From the NCBI RefSeq assembly GCF_035989285.1, contig NZ_CP108513.1, positions 3,968,001-4,032,000 of the forward strand: a stretch of DNA of 64,000 nucleotides. The letters run 5' to 3'. This document shows positions 50,201 to 59,075 of this stretch, piece after piece. The stretch is from Streptomyces sp. NBC_01235 (lineage in GTDB: Bacteria > Actinomycetota > Actinomycetes > Streptomycetales > Streptomycetaceae). The notes beneath the pieces were generated by a model. That model did not search any database. It saw nothing but the letters and a program-made list of their open reading frames with translations, and was not told the origin of the DNA. The first letter of the stretch is position 1. Every line of letters begins with the position of its first letter. Made by a program: the position numbers and the translations under genes.

Positions 50201-50479
50201 CTGCCAACTGCCCCAGTACGTCAGCCGGGTGGACGGTCCCCCGTCGACGGGGGCGATGTGCACCTCGGGGGCGCCGTCGCGGGTGGAGGTCCAGGCGACC
50301 GTGGTGCCGTCGGGCGAGATGCGTGGCAGGGAGACCGGCATGTTGTCGGCGCTGACCCGCCAGGCGCGGCCCCCGTCGAGGGGCGCCAGCCAGACGTCGT
50401 CCTCGGCGGTGAAGGCCACCAACTCGCCGTGCAGGTGCGGGAATCTGAGGTATGCGGCAGGCGTCGCGGACTGTGTCAC
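47243..50479 (-). CDS. Tricorn protease homolog, S41 family
   Basis: 1078 residues from GTG 50479. N-terminal beta-propeller part (about 1-650) with repeated PDGT and WTPDG-like blades; a helical segment and PDZ-like domain (about 760-850; GDAIVAVGGHPVDP); then the S41 core with FSGSDGDIV at 969-977, whose Ser970/Ser972 include the likely nucleophile, and VGTRTWGGTVG. It degrades oligopeptides downstream of larger proteases. A palindromic repeat is inserted in frame in the propeller (49836-49874), adding about a dozen residues. Confidence 0.93.
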   Translation of the reverse strand: MTQSATPAAYLRFPHLHGELVAFTAEDDVWLAPLDGGRAWRVSADNMPVSLPRISPDGTTVAWTSTRDGAPEVHIAPVDGGPSTRLTYWGSWQTRVRGWTPDGQVLAVGTYDQATLRRSWARAIPVDGGPATTLPYGPVGAVAYGPHTVLLSAPMGREASHWKRYRGGTAGKLWIDREGQGEFVRLHEELDGNIEYPVWAGTGVPPLERSREGGRLAFLSDHEGTGALYSSLADGSDLRRHSPLDGFYARHAAGDGTRIVYMSAGELWLLDDLEGAEPRRLDVRLGGQRTDRRPYQVTAARWLGGAAPDHTARGSAVEVRGAVHWVTHRSGPARALAAEPGVRARLPRTFRTEGEEWVVWVTDAEGEDALEFAPATGTAPGATPRRLAAGRLGRVLELAMAPDGSRAAVAAHDGRLLLVERETGEVREVDSSPDGEVSDLVFSPDSAWLAWSHPGPRPLAQIKLANVTDLSVTEATPLRFRDYAPAFTLDGKHLAFLSTRAFDPVYDQHVFDLSFVAGARPHLITLAATTPSPFGPQRHGRPFEAPDKDETPDSEGTPTTRIDLEGLADRIIPFPVEAGRYSGLAAAKDGVLWLRHPVRGVLGASRATPDDPDPDTELERYDLAQQRIEHLAADADGFEVSGDGKRLLLWTDGKLKVVPSDRRASGDEDSDSNITVDLGRIRRTVDPAAEWRQMYDETGRIMRDNFWRADLGGVDWDGVLDRYRPVLERVATHDDLVDLLWEVHGELGTSHAYVMPRGGQGGGARQGLLGADISRHEDGSWRIDRVLPSETSDPDARSPLAAPGVAVRSGDAIVAVGGHPVDPVTGPGPLLVGTAGKVVELTISPSGGGEPRHAVVVPVADEEALRYHAWVADRRAYVHEASGGRLGYLHVPDMQAPGWAQIHRDLRVEVAREGLIVDVRENRGGHTSQLVVEKLARRIVGWDVPRGMRPSSYPEDAPRGPVVAVANEFSGSDGDIVNAAIKALGIGPVVGTRTWGGTVGIDSRYRLVDGTLVTQPKYAIWLEGYEWGVENHGVDPDVEVVSRPQDYGAGRDVQLDEAVRLALTALEETPAKAAPQLP
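49836..49874. repeat. C-run/G-run palindromic repeat, copy 4, inside tricorn protease gene
   Basis: CTCCCCCCCTCTCGGCT, a short spacer, then CGAGCGGGGGGACCCCC. It encodes VPPLERSREGG within the propeller, between VWAGTG and RLAFLSDHEG, in frame. It is nearly identical in layout to the copy at 10111. Confidence 0.82.
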
Positions 50480-50524
50480 CAGATCACTCTATTCAGCTAC
50501 GGGACCGCAGGTCAGGGGTTTCGA

Positions 50525-51019
50525 TCACTTCCCTCCGCCGCCTGCGCCGCCCCCGTCCACGGTCTCGGTGACGGTGACCGTCACGGTGACGGTCGGCCGG
50601 CCGCCGGGCTGCGTGGAGCCGGACGGCTTGACCGGCGACGGCGTCGCCGACTTGCAGTCGCCGAGCCCGCTCACCCGGAACAGTTGCTTCTTGCCCACGA
50701 CAGCGGTCAGATCCCCGCGCACGCAGGCACCGTCGACGGCCCGCGTGATCTTGCCGGTGACCGTGATGTCCTTCCCGTCACCGGTCTCCCCCTGGCAGTC
50801 GACGGAGGCGACCGACTCCGCCTTCGCCTTGTCCTCGTACTGAGCCGTGCAGGTCAGCCAGCGCACGTCCACGTCCCGGCGCTCGATCTCCGCCGTCGCG
50901 GCCTGGTCGGTGGTGTACGCCACGGACATGGTGCTCAGCCCGCCCGGCTCGCACGCCACGACGCCGAGCGCCGCCACGGCCGCCGGCGGGAGAAGCCAAA
51001 TACGCCTCAATGCCCCCAT
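50525..51019 (-). CDS. Putative lipoprotein with Val/Thr-rich C-terminus
   Basis: 164 residues from ATG 51019. The N-terminus has LPPAAVAALGVVACEPGG, a lipobox-like site with Cys23. The middle contains four further Cys (WLTCTAQ, VDCQGE, GACVRG, GDCKSA) that could form two disulfides. The C-terminal tail is (VT)n followed by Gly repeats. DUF4333-like secreted lipoproteins show this type of conserved Cys domain; the assignment is tentative. No partner gene is obvious. Confidence 0.7.
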   Translation of the reverse strand: MGALRRIWLLPPAAVAALGVVACEPGGLSTMSVAYTTDQAATAEIERRDVDVRWLTCTAQYEDKAKAESVASVDCQGETGDGKDITVTGKITRAVDGACVRGDLTAVVGKKQLFRVSGLGDCKSATPSPVKPSGSTQPGGRPTVTVTVTVTETVDGGGAGGGGK

Positions 51020-51098
51020 GGACGGCAGCGTGCCACTCGGGCAAGCGGTGCGGTAGCCCGTATGCGGTCACATTCCGCGCGGGTCCTACCGTGGAGAC

Positions 51099-51494
51099 AT
51101 GAGCGACAGACGCCGCCGTAGAACCCTCGTCGTGGACGAGTCGACCACCTATGTGTGGACGGTCCGCCACCGGCACGGGGACGGGCAGCCGTGCCAGGAG
51201 GTCCTCACCCTGCACCGGGACGGCGCACGGACCCACATCGTCTTCCGGGCCGGTGAGGGACGTTACGTGGGCAGCGTCGCATACGGGCACAGCGGCGGGG
51301 TGGGCGACCGCCACCATCACCTCAACCTCAACAGACCCGGTGTGGTGCGCGCCTTCGTCGACGAGGCCGTCAAGCGGGAACTACTGCCGTTGGACGGCGA
51401 GTTGGACGGCTGGGAGCTGTTCACCGCCGTCGCGCTCAGCCGCGCAGCAGCAGCCACTCCTGAAGTTCCACCAGGTTGCCCTCAGGGTCCTTGA
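51099..51494 (+). CDS. Small conserved protein of unknown function
   Basis: 131 residues from ATG 51099. No signal or motif; a basic start MSDRRRRRTLVVDESTTYVW and His-rich middle GDRHHHLNLNRPGVV. Such small proteins are common in streptomycetes but of unknown role. Its 3' end overlaps the convergent VOC gene by 59 bases, which is unusual but consistent with both frames being real. Confidence 0.65.
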   Translation: MSDRRRRRTLVVDESTTYVWTVRHRHGDGQPCQEVLTLHRDGARTHIVFRAGEGRYVGSVAYGHSGGVGDRHHHLNLNRPGVVRAFVDEAVKRELLPLDGELDGWELFTAVALSRAAAATPEVPPGCPQGP

Positions 51495-51828
51495 GGTGGG
51501 CGACGCGCATGCGGTCGGTCATCGGGGCGGGGCCCTGGATCAGGGTCGCGCCGCGGGCGGTGATCCGCGCGCAGCAGGCGTCCAGGTCGTCGACGCGCAG
51601 CACCACCAGCGAGCGGTGACCTGCCGCCGTGTCGCCCAGTTCGCCGAGGACCGCGGCCATCATCGCCCGGTCCTGAAGCGCGATGCCGGCCGAGCCGGTG
51701 GCGGGGCTGAACTTCTCGTACGGCCCGTCCGTCGCGCCCGACTGCGGCTTGAGGCCGAGGACCTCGGCGTAGAAGCGGTAGCAGGCGGCGAAGTCGGTGA
51801 CGAGCAGCCGTACTTGGGCGAGTTCCAC
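51436..51828 (-). CDS. VOC-family glyoxalase-like protein
   Basis: 130 residues from GTG 51828. Two beta-alpha-beta-beta-beta modules: VRLLVTDFAACYRFYAEVLG and LVVLRVDDLDACCARITARG, then VAHLKDPEGNLVELQEW. It lacks an obvious His at the first usual metal position, so it may be a binding or ring-cleavage relative rather than glyoxalase I. Substrate unknown. Confidence 0.88.
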   Translation of the reverse strand: MELAQVRLLVTDFAACYRFYAEVLGLKPQSGATDGPYEKFSPATGSAGIALQDRAMMAAVLGELGDTAAGHRSLVVLRVDDLDACCARITARGATLIQGPAPMTDRMRVAHLKDPEGNLVELQEWLLLRG

Positions 51829-51843
51829 GGTGTCCCCCGGTGT

Positions 51844-52590
51844 TCAGGACCAGCGGCCGGTGCGACCGAGCAGCAGCGCGGTCGCGGCCGTGCCGGCGGT
51901 CGACGTACGCAGCACGGTACGACCGAGGCGGTACGCCTTCGCACCCGCCTCCTCGAACAGGGCCAGTTCCTCGGGCGAGACACCGCCTTCAGGGCCGACG
52001 ACCAGCACGATCTCACCTGAGGAAGGGAGTTCGGCCGTCGCGAGCGGCCCGCTGCCGTACTCCCGGTCCTCGTGCAGGACGGCGGCGAAGTCGGCCCGGG
52101 CCAGAAGTTCCGCCACCTGCTTGCTCGTCGACGCCTCGGCGACCTCGGGGAAGCGGACCCGGCGGGACTGCTTGCCGGCCTCGCGGGCGGTGGCCCGCCA
52201 CTTGGCGAGCGCCTTCACTCCTCGCTCGCCCTTCCACTGCGTGATGCAGCGCGAGGCCGCCCACGGCACGATCACGTCGACGCCGGTCTCGGTCATCGTC
52301 TCGACGGCCAGCTCGCCCCGGTCGCCCTTGGGAAGGGCCTGGACGACGGTGATCCGCGGCGACTCGGCCGGCTCCTCGATCACCTCTCCCAGGCTCACCA
52401 CCAGCCGGTCCTTGCCCTCGGCGGCGACGACCTCGCCCTGCGCCCAGCGTCCGGCGCCGTCGGTGAGGACGACGTCCTCGCCGGCCCGCAGCCGCTTCAC
52501 CGAAACGGCGTGCCGGCCCTCGGGACCGTCCAGCACGAACTCGGAGCGACCGGCCGGCAGCTCGTCGACGACGAAGACGGGCGCGGTCAT
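51844..52590 (-). CDS. rsmE: 16S rRNA m3U1498 methyltransferase RsmE
   Basis: 248 residues from ATG 52590, overlapping the nitronate monooxygenase stop. SPOUT fold: N-terminal PUA-like part (RHAVSVKRLRAGEDVVLTDG), then the trefoil knot with VQALPKGDRGELAVETMTE, LVVGPEGGVSPEELALFEEA and RLGRTVLRTSTAGTAA. It methylates U1498 of 16S rRNA. Conserved context near hrcA-dnaJ in actinobacteria. Confidence 0.95.
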   Translation of the reverse strand: MTAPVFVVDELPAGRSEFVLDGPEGRHAVSVKRLRAGEDVVLTDGAGRWAQGEVVAAEGKDRLVVSLGEVIEEPAESPRITVVQALPKGDRGELAVETMTETGVDVIVPWAASRCITQWKGERGVKALAKWRATAREAGKQSRRVRFPEVAEASTSKQVAELLARADFAAVLHEDREYGSGPLATAELPSSGEIVLVVGPEGGVSPEELALFEEAGAKAYRLGRTVLRTSTAGTAATALLLGRTGRWS

Positions 52591-53669
52591 GAGGCGCCGC
52601 CGTCCCCGGACTCCGACAACGCTGTCCGCGCCTCGGCGAGTTCGGACACCAGGACCTCCACCAGTTGCCCGGCGGGCAGCTCCCGGGCCAGCCGGTGGCC
52701 CTGTCCCGCCCACAGGGCCATGCCCTGCGCGTCGCCCGCCTTGGCTGCCGCCTTGCGCAGCGGCGAGGTGAGGTGGCTGACCTCCGGGTAGGCGGCGGGC
52801 GCGTACGGGCCGTGCTCGCGCAGGAAGCGGTTGACCAGGCTGCGGGCCGGGCGGCCGGAGAAGGCGCGGGTCAGCTCGGTGCGCACGAAGAGGGGGTTGG
52901 TCAGCGCCTGCTTGTGCACGGCGTGCGCGCCGGACTCGGAGGTGGCGAGGAACGCGGTGCCCATCTGGGCCGCGCTCGCGCCGGCCGCGAGGACCGCGGC
53001 GATCTGACTGCCGCGCATGATTCCGCCGGCGGCGACGATCGGCAGGTTCACCGACTCGCGGACCTGGGCGATCAGGGAGAGCAGTCCGATGCCGGAGCCG
53101 TCGTTCTCCGGGATGTCCCGGTGGGTGCCCTGGTGGCCGCCGGCCTCCACGCCCTGCACGATCACCGCGTCCGCGCCGGCCCGCTCCACCGCGAGGGCCT
53201 CCTCGACGGTGGTCGCCGTGACCAGGGTGAAGGTTCCCGCGCGCCGCAGGGACTCCAGGGTGTCGGGGCCGGGCACGCCGAAGTGGAACGACACCACCGG
53301 CACCGGGTTGTCCAGCAGCACGGCGAGCTTGGCGTCGTAGCCGTCGTCGCGACCGCTGTCCGGGTCGCCGAGCTCCGTCTCGTACCAGGCGGCCTCGCCG
53401 GCCAGCTGATGGGCGTAGACCTCGACGGCGCCCGTCTCCGCATACTCGGGCTGCGGCATGAAGAGGTTCACGCCGAACGGGCGGGTCGTCAGACTCCGCA
53501 GCTGCTTGATCTCCTGGTACACGCCGTCGGCCGTCTTGTACCCGGCGGCCAGGAATCCGAGCCCGCCGGCCTCGGCCACGGCGGCGGCGAGCTTCGGGAC
53601 GGAGACGCCGCCCGCCATGGGGGCCTGCACGATCGGGTGCGGGAAAAGATCGGTCAGTGCGGAGGACAT
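52587..53669 (-). CDS. Nitronate monooxygenase
   Basis: 360 residues from ATG 53669 with GGAG upstream. FMN-binding TIM barrel of the 2-nitropropane dioxygenase family: MAGGVSVPKLAAAVAEAGG at the start, VVSFHFGVPG, GVEAGGHQGTHRD with the catalytic-region His, and AAGGIMRGSQIAAVLAAGAS for the phosphate. It oxidises alkyl nitronates such as propionate 3-nitronate. It overlaps rsmE by 4 bases. Confidence 0.92.
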   Translation of the reverse strand: MSSALTDLFPHPIVQAPMAGGVSVPKLAAAVAEAGGLGFLAAGYKTADGVYQEIKQLRSLTTRPFGVNLFMPQPEYAETGAVEVYAHQLAGEAAWYETELGDPDSGRDDGYDAKLAVLLDNPVPVVSFHFGVPGPDTLESLRRAGTFTLVTATTVEEALAVERAGADAVIVQGVEAGGHQGTHRDIPENDGSGIGLLSLIAQVRESVNLPIVAAGGIMRGSQIAAVLAAGASAAQMGTAFLATSESGAHAVHKQALTNPLFVRTELTRAFSGRPARSLVNRFLREHGPYAPAAYPEVSHLTSPLRKAAAKAGDAQGMALWAGQGHRLARELPAGQLVEVLVSELAEARTALSESGDGGAS

Positions 53670-53742
53670 GACGGCATGTTGTCACGTCCTCCGAACAAGT
53701 CCGAATCCGGCCGCCCGTTGGCATGGGCCGCCGGCGGACATG

Positions 53743-53775
53743 CCGGAAGGGCACCCGTGGAGGGTGCCCTTCCGG
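53743..53775 (-). terminator. Strong stem-loop terminator after hrcA-dnaJ
   Basis: A perfect 14-bp inverted repeat (CCGGAAGGGCACCC / GGGTGCCCTTCCGG) with a 5-base loop, about 29 bp after the dnaJ stop. It separates the chaperone operon from the nitronate monooxygenase gene. Confidence 0.9.
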
Positions 53776-53803
53776 GGCAGTTCAGCGTGTGCGCGGGGGC
53801 ACC

Positions 53804-54940
53804 TCAGCGCCCGTTGAACGCGTCCTTCAGCCGCGAGAAAAGGCCCTGCTGACCAGGCTGGAACTGCCCAGTGGGCCGCTCCTCGCCCCGCAGCTTTGCC
53901 AGCTCGCGCAGCAGCCGCTCCTGCTCGGGATCCAGCTTGGTCGGTGTCTGCACCTCGACGTGGACGATCAGATCGCCGCGCCCGCCGCCCCGCAGATGTG
54001 TGACGCCCCGGCCGTGCAGCGGGATCGACTGGCCGGACTGGGTGCCGGGCCGGATGTCGACCTCCTCCAGCCCGTCCAGCGTCTCCAGCGGCACCTTCGT
54101 GCCGAGCGACGCCGCCGTCATCGGGAGGGTCACCGTGCAGTGCAGGTCGTCGCCGCGCCGCTGGAACTGCGCGTGCGGCAGCTCGTGGATCTCGACGTAC
54201 AGGTCACCGGCGGGACCGCCACCGGGCCCGACCTCGCCCTCGCCCGCGAGCTGGATCCGGGTGCCGTTGTCGACACCGGCCGGGATCTTCACGGTCAGCG
54301 TGCGACGCGAACGCACCCGGCCGTCGCCCGCGCACTCCGGGCACGGGGTCGGCACGACGGTGCCGAAGCCCTGGCACTGCGGGCAGGGGCGGGACGTCAT
54401 GACCTGGCCCAGGAAGGACCGCGTCACCTGCGACACCTCACCGCGACCGCGGCACATGTCACACGTCTGAGCGGTCGTCCCCGGCGCCGCGCCCTCACCG
54501 CTGCAGGTGGCGCAGACGATCGCCGTGTCGACCTGGATGTCCTTGGTCGTGCCGAATGCGGCCTCTTCGAGGTCGATGTCCAGCCGGATCATCGCGTCCT
54601 GACCGCGCCGCGTCCGCGACCTCGGCCCCCGCTGGGACGCCGTACCGAAGAACGCGTCCATGATGTCGGAGAAGTTCCCGAAGCCACCGGCCCCGAAGCC
54701 GCCGGCGCCACCGCCGCCCGCCTGGGACAGCGGGTCGCCGCCGAGGTCGTAGACCTGCTTCTTCTGCGGGTCCGACAACACCTCGTAGGCGGCGTTGATC
54801 TCCTTGAACCGCTCCTGGGTCTTCGGATCCGGGTTGACGTCCGGGTGCAGCTCGCGTGCGAGCCGCCGGAAGGCCTTCTTGATCTCTTCCTGCGACGCGT
54901 CGCGGCGCACGCCGAGGACGGCGTAGTAGTCCGTGGCCAC
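53804..54940 (-). CDS. dnaJ: Chaperone DnaJ
   Basis: 378 residues from GTG 54940. J domain with HPD (His32-Asp34), a Gly/Phe-rich linker, a zinc domain with four CxxCxGxG units ([32 protein letters not shown]), then two substrate-binding domains. It activates DnaK and holds unfolded proteins. The start follows the hrcA stop (TAA 54943-54941) immediately, so both are one operon under CIRCE. Confidence 0.98.
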   Translation of the reverse strand: MATDYYAVLGVRRDASQEEIKKAFRRLARELHPDVNPDPKTQERFKEINAAYEVLSDPQKKQVYDLGGDPLSQAGGGGAGGFGAGGFGNFSDIMDAFFGTASQRGPRSRTRRGQDAMIRLDIDLEEAAFGTTKDIQVDTAIVCATCSGEGAAPGTTAQTCDMCRGRGEVSQVTRSFLGQVMTSRPCPQCQGFGTVVPTPCPECAGDGRVRSRRTLTVKIPAGVDNGTRIQLAGEGEVGPGGGPAGDLYVEIHELPHAQFQRRGDDLHCTVTLPMTAASLGTKVPLETLDGLEEVDIRPGTQSGQSIPLHGRGVTHLRGGGRGDLIVHVEVQTPTKLDPEQERLLRELAKLRGEERPTGQFQPGQQGLFSRLKDAFNGR

Positions 54941-55957
54941 TTACGACTCCGCCAGGATCTGTCCGACGTACCGTGCCACCGCTCGTACCGCTCCCATCGT
55001 TCCCGGGTAATCCATGCGGGTCGGTCCGACCACGCCGAGTTTGGCGACTGCCTCGCCGCCCGAACCGTAGCCGACCGACACCACCGAAGTGGAGTTGAGT
55101 CCCTCATAGGCGTTCTCGTGACCGATGCGTACGGTCATGCCCGAATCACCCGCCTCGCCAAGGAGTTTGAGGAGCACGACCTGCTCCTCGAGGGCCTCCA
55201 GGACGGGCCGGATGGTGAGGGGAAAGTCATGTCCGAAGCGGGTGAGATTGGCGGTACCGCCGATCATCAGCCGCTCCTCGTTCTCTTCGACGAGCGTCTC
55301 CAGCAGGGTGGAGAGCACCGTCGTGACCGTGCCGCGGTCGTCGGCCTCGAAGGCGTCCGGCAGATCCTCCACGAGACGCGGCACGTCCGTGAAGCGGCGG
55401 CCCGCGACCTTGCTGTTGAGCCGCGCGCGTAGATCCGCCAGCGAGGTCTCCCCGAAGGGCGCCGGGCAGTCCACCATCCGCTGCTCGACCCGCCCGGTGT
55501 CCGTGATCAGCACGAGCATCAGGCGCGCGGGCGCGAGCGAGAGAAGCTCCACGTGCCGCACGGTCGAACGGGTCAGGGACGGGTACTGCACGACGGCGAC
55601 CTGCCGCGTGAGCTGCGCCAGCAGCCGCACGGTCCGCGCCACCACGTCGTCGAGATCGACGGCGCCGTCGAGGAAGTTCTGGATGGCCCGCCGCTCGGGA
55701 CCGGTCATCGGCTTGACGCCGGCCAGCTTGTCGACGAACAGCCGGTAGCCCTTGTCCGTGGGGATGCGCCCGGCACTGGTGTGCGGCTGGGCGATGTACC
55801 CCTCGTCCTCCAGGGCGGCCATGTCGTTGCGGACCGTCGCCGGGGACACGCCGAGGTTGTGCCGCTCGGTGAGCGCCTTCGACCCCACGGGTTCCTCGGT
55901 GCCGACGTAGTCCTGGACGATGGCGCGCAGCACCTGGAGCCTGCGTTCACTCAGCAT
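54941..55957 (-). CDS. hrcA: Heat-shock repressor HrcA
   Basis: 338 residues from ATG 55957. Winged helix ([56 protein letters not shown]) and the HrcA dimer and GroEL-responsive domains. It represses its own operon and chaperonin genes through CIRCE. A CIRCE element lies about 50 bp upstream. Confidence 0.98.
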   Translation of the reverse strand: MLSERRLQVLRAIVQDYVGTEEPVGSKALTERHNLGVSPATVRNDMAALEDEGYIAQPHTSAGRIPTDKGYRLFVDKLAGVKPMTGPERRAIQNFLDGAVDLDDVVARTVRLLAQLTRQVAVVQYPSLTRSTVRHVELLSLAPARLMLVLITDTGRVEQRMVDCPAPFGETSLADLRARLNSKVAGRRFTDVPRLVEDLPDAFEADDRGTVTTVLSTLLETLVEENEERLMIGGTANLTRFGHDFPLTIRPVLEALEEQVVLLKLLGEAGDSGMTVRIGHENAYEGLNSTSVVSVGYGSGGEAVAKLGVVGPTRMDYPGTMGAVRAVARYVGQILAES

Positions 55958-56005
55958 CCGCGCACACCTCCAGAATCTCGTCCCCCAGTCCCCTGGGCGC
56001 CTCGC

Positions 56006-56032
56006 CTGGCACTCTTCACATCCGAGTGCCAG
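56006..56032 (-). promoter_or_regulatory. CIRCE operator of hrcA-dnaJ
   Basis: A 9-9-9 inverted repeat, CTGGCACTC, nine bases, GAGTGCCAG, matches the CIRCE pattern (TTAGCACTC-N9-GAGTGCTAA) apart from the outer three bases. It lies 49-75 bp upstream of hrcA and is the site for HrcA autorepression. Confidence 0.95.
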
Positions 56033-56117
56033 CGTTCCCCGGCCCAGTGTACGGCTGTGGGGTACACCGAGGGCAAGGTCGGTCCGTCACAGGGCGCGCT
56101 ACAGCTAGCGTCGCGGT

Positions 56118-56852
56118 ATGACGGTGACTTGGGAAGAGCTGGGATGGGAGCGGGTCGCGGCCGGGGTCGGACGGGTCCGGCTGCCGGGCTGGGACTGCAC
56201 GGCGGGGCTGGTCGTCGGGGCGGGCGCGGTGCTGGTGATCGACGCCGGGTCCAGCCTGGCGGAGGGGGCACGGCTGCGGGCGTGGGCCGAGGAGCTCACC
56301 GGCGGGCGTGTGACTCATCTCGCGCTCACCCACCCCCACTTCGACCATGTGTTCGGTGCGGCGGCGTTCGCGGGCGCGGAGGTCTTCGGGGCGGTGGGTG
56401 TGGACACCGTGCCGGGCGAGGAGCTGCGGGGGGACGCGGTGCGCAACGGTCTGGACGAGACGGCGGCCGCGGAGGCCGCGGACGCGCTCGTCCGGCCCCG
56501 CCATCTGGTCTCCGGCGAGTGGACCCTCGACCTGGGCGGCGGCCGCCAGGTCCTGCTGGCGAACGTCGGACCCGGCCACACCGCGCACGACCTGGCGGTC
56601 CTCGTCCCCGGAGACCCCAAGGACCCCGGCTCGCCGGAGGTGGTGTTCTGCGGGGATCTGGTCGAGGAGTCCGGCGAGCCGCAGGCCGGCCCGGACGCCG
56701 TCCCCTCCCGCTGGCCCGCGGCCCTCGACCGCCTCCTCGGCCTCGGCGGCGAGGACGCGCTGTACGTGCCCGGTCACGGGGCGGTCGTGGACGCGGCGTT
56801 CGTGAGGGGGCAGCGGGACGCGCTGGCGGCCCGTTTCGGCGTGTCGCGCTGA
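56118..56852 (+). CDS. MBL-fold metallo-hydrolase
   Basis: 244 residues from ATG 56118. Metal site THPHFDH (His72, His74, Asp76, His77), VGPGHTAHDLAVLV, VVFCGDLVEESGEP and LYVPGHGAVVD complete the beta-lactamase-fold ligands. The subfamily covers glyoxalase II-like and other hydrolases; substrate unknown. No signal peptide. Adjacent DUF3097 gene is 42 bp downstream. Confidence 0.9.
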   Translation: MTVTWEELGWERVAAGVGRVRLPGWDCTAGLVVGAGAVLVIDAGSSLAEGARLRAWAEELTGGRVTHLALTHPHFDHVFGAAAFAGAEVFGAVGVDTVPGEELRGDAVRNGLDETAAAEAADALVRPRHLVSGEWTLDLGGGRQVLLANVGPGHTAHDLAVLVPGDPKDPGSPEVVFCGDLVEESGEPQAGPDAVPSRWPAALDRLLGLGGEDALYVPGHGAVVDAAFVRGQRDALAARFGVSR

Positions 56853-56894
56853 TCGTGTGCCCCTCCGCCCGGGACTTCTCCTATCGTCATCCGA

Positions 56895-57698
56895 ATGCGC
56901 CAGTACTCCGCCGACCTGACCCCTCCCTGGAAGAAGCCGAAGCCCGTCCCCGAGGTCCCGGCGGAGCCCGGCCTGGTGGTCGAGGAGCCAGGCACCGGGT
57001 TCTGCGGCGCGGTGATCCGCTGCGAGGCGGGCACGGTCACCCTGGAGGACCGCTTCGGCAAGCACCGGGTGTTCCCGCTGGAGCCGCGCGGCTTCCTGCT
57101 GGAGGGCAGGGTGGTGACCCTTGTGAGACCTTCCTCCGGGCCGGTACGTCCCACCCGTACCGCCTCCGGTTCGGTCGCCGTCCCCGGCGCACGCGCGCGT
57201 GTCGCTCGCGCCGGGCGCATCTACGTCGAGGGCCGGCACGACGCCGAGCTGGTCGAGAAGGTGTGGGGCGACGACCTGCGCGTCGAGGGCGTGGTGGTGG
57301 AGTACCTGGAGGGCGTGGACGACCTCCCGTCGATCGTCGCCGAGTTCGCCCCGGGCCCGGACGCGAAGCTGGGCGTCCTGGTGGACCACCTCGTCCCCGG
57401 CACGAAGGAGTGGCGCATCGCACAGTCGGTCACGAGCGAGCACGCCCTGGTCGTCGGCCACCCGTACATCGACATCTGGGAGGCGGTGAAGCCGTCGACG
57501 CTGGGGATCCCGAAGTGGCCGCGGGTCCCGCACGGCCAGGACTGGAAGACGGGCGTGTGCCGGGCACTGGGCTGGCCGTCGGAGAACACCGGGGCGGTGT
57601 GGCAGGCGATCCTGAAACGGGTGGGGTCGTACAAGGACCTGGAGCCGGAGCTGCTGGGCTCGGTGGAGCGGCTGATCGACCACGTGACCGTGGGCTGA
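56895..57698 (+). CDS. DUF3097 protein with Toprim-like domain
   Basis: 267 residues from ATG 56895. N-terminal beta-rich part (1-110) followed by a Toprim-like core: ARAGRIYVEGRHDAELVEKV with a catalytic-type Glu, KLGVLVDHLVPGTKEWRI with an acidic pair, and HPYIDIWEAVKPS. Toprim domains occur in topoisomerases, primases and OLD nucleases, so a nucleic-acid role is possible. The family is confined to actinobacteria and uncharacterised. Confidence 0.85.
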   Translation: MRQYSADLTPPWKKPKPVPEVPAEPGLVVEEPGTGFCGAVIRCEAGTVTLEDRFGKHRVFPLEPRGFLLEGRVVTLVRPSSGPVRPTRTASGSVAVPGARARVARAGRIYVEGRHDAELVEKVWGDDLRVEGVVVEYLEGVDDLPSIVAEFAPGPDAKLGVLVDHLVPGTKEWRIAQSVTSEHALVVGHPYIDIWEAVKPSTLGIPKWPRVPHGQDWKTGVCRALGWPSENTGAVWQAILKRVGSYKDLEPELLGSVERLIDHVTVG

Positions 57699-57718
57699 GG
57701 CTCGCCCCAGAGCCTCAG
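57695..57718. terminator. Bidirectional stem-loop between DUF3097 and hemW
   Basis: CTGAGGCTC (57695-57703) and GAGCCTCAG (57710-57718) form a perfect 9-bp stem with a 6-base loop that overlaps both convergent stop codons. Confidence 0.8.
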
Positions 57719-58956
57719 TCCACCAGGTCCCGCACCACCGCGTCCGCCAGCAGCCGTCCCCGCAGGGTGAGCACCGCGCGGCCCTGCTCGTAGGGGCCGC
57801 TGTCCAGCAGGCCGTCCGACAGGGCACGTCGGGAAGCCGCGAGCCCCGCCTCCCGCAAGAGGTCCAGCGGGACCCCCTCGCGCAGCCTCAGCTCCAGCAG
57901 GATCCGCTCGACGCGCCGGTCCTCCGCCGACAGCACCTCGCGTCCGGCCCCGGGCGAGCGACCGGCGGCCAGTGCCGACGCGTACGCCCCCGGGTGCTTC
58001 ACGTTCCACCAGCGCACGCCGCCGACGTGCGAGTGCGCTCCCGGGCCGGCGCCCCACCAGTCGGCGCCGCGCCAGTACAGCTCGTTGTGCAGGCAGCGGC
58101 CCGCTTCGGAGGCGGCCCAGTTGGAGACCTCGTACCAGTCGAAGCCCGCGGACGACATCACCTCGTCCGCGATCAGGTAGCGGTCGGCGTGGACGTCGTC
58201 GTCGGTCATCGGGACCTCGCCGCGGCGGATCCGGCGGGCGAGCTGGGTGCCCTCCTCGACGATCAGGGCGTACGCCGAGACGTGGTCGGGGCCCGCGCCC
58301 AGAGCCGCGTCCAGCGAGGCCCGCCAGTCGTCGTCCGACTCGCCCGGTGTGCCGTAGATCAGGTCCAGGTTGACATGGTCGAAGCCCGCCGCCCTGGCCT
58401 CCGCCACGCAACGCTCGGGGCGACCGGGGGTGTGGGTGCGGTCCAGGACCTTCAGGACGTGCTGCTTCGCGCTCTGCATGCCGAAGGAGATCCGGTTGAA
58501 GCCGCCCTGCCGGAGGGTGGCCAGGTAGGCGGGGTCGACGGACTCCGGGTTCGCCTCCGTCGTCACCTCCGCGTCCGCCGCAAGGCCGAACTCGTCGCGG
58601 ATCGCGCCCAGCATCCGTACGAGGTCGGCCGCGGCCAGCAGGGTCGGCGTGCCGCCGCCGACGAAGACCGTGCGGACCTCGCGGGGGTCGTCGCCGAGGA
58701 CCTTGCGCGACAGCCGGACCTCGTCGATCAGGGTGTCTGCGTAGTTGTCGCGGGAGGCGAGGACACCGCCCGTGCCGCGCAGCTCGGTGGCGGTGTAGGT
58801 GTTGAAGTCGCAGTAGCCGCAGCGGGTCGCGCAGTACGGGACGTGCAGATAGAACCCGAGGGGGCGGTCGGCGGCGCCGGCGAGCGCGTGCGCCGGGAGC
58901 GCGCCGTCGTCGGGGACCGGCTCGCCGTCGGGGAGTGCGGAAGGCATGTGGTCCAT
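57715..58956 (-). CDS. hemW: Radical SAM protein HemW
   Basis: 413 residues from ATG 58956 (GGGAG nine bases upstream); ATG 58947 three codons later is an alternative. The radical SAM cluster motif is CATRCGYC (Cys42, Cys46, Cys49), followed by FVGGGTPTLL and NRISFGMQS. HemW is a heme chaperone, formerly called coproporphyrinogen oxidase-like. C-terminal HemN-like domain with RILLELRLREG. Convergent with DUF3097 across a shared terminator. Confidence 0.95.
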   Translation of the reverse strand: MDHMPSALPDGEPVPDDGALPAHALAGAADRPLGFYLHVPYCATRCGYCDFNTYTATELRGTGGVLASRDNYADTLIDEVRLSRKVLGDDPREVRTVFVGGGTPTLLAAADLVRMLGAIRDEFGLAADAEVTTEANPESVDPAYLATLRQGGFNRISFGMQSAKQHVLKVLDRTHTPGRPERCVAEARAAGFDHVNLDLIYGTPGESDDDWRASLDAALGAGPDHVSAYALIVEEGTQLARRIRRGEVPMTDDDVHADRYLIADEVMSSAGFDWYEVSNWAASEAGRCLHNELYWRGADWWGAGPGAHSHVGGVRWWNVKHPGAYASALAAGRSPGAGREVLSAEDRRVERILLELRLREGVPLDLLREAGLAASRRALSDGLLDSGPYEQGRAVLTLRGRLLADAVVRDLVD

Positions 58957-59075
58957 TGTCCCGTACTCCCGCGCCGGCCCCGGATGGCCCAGCGCGGGCC
59001 GTGACCGTCGGAGCGGCACCGATCGGACGACGGCCATGGATCAGGCGCACGGGTGATCACGAATGCCGCCGGGCC

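Noticed and set aside
45830..51121. A 1763-codon open frame on the plus strand
   Set aside because: It lies opposite RNase Z, HIT and tricorn genes, shows no motif, and is low in hydrophobic and aromatic residues as expected of an antisense frame in GC-rich DNA.
53723..55432. A 569-codon plus-strand frame opposite dnaJ and hrcA
   Set aside because: Antisense shadow; the two minus-strand genes have clear family motifs.
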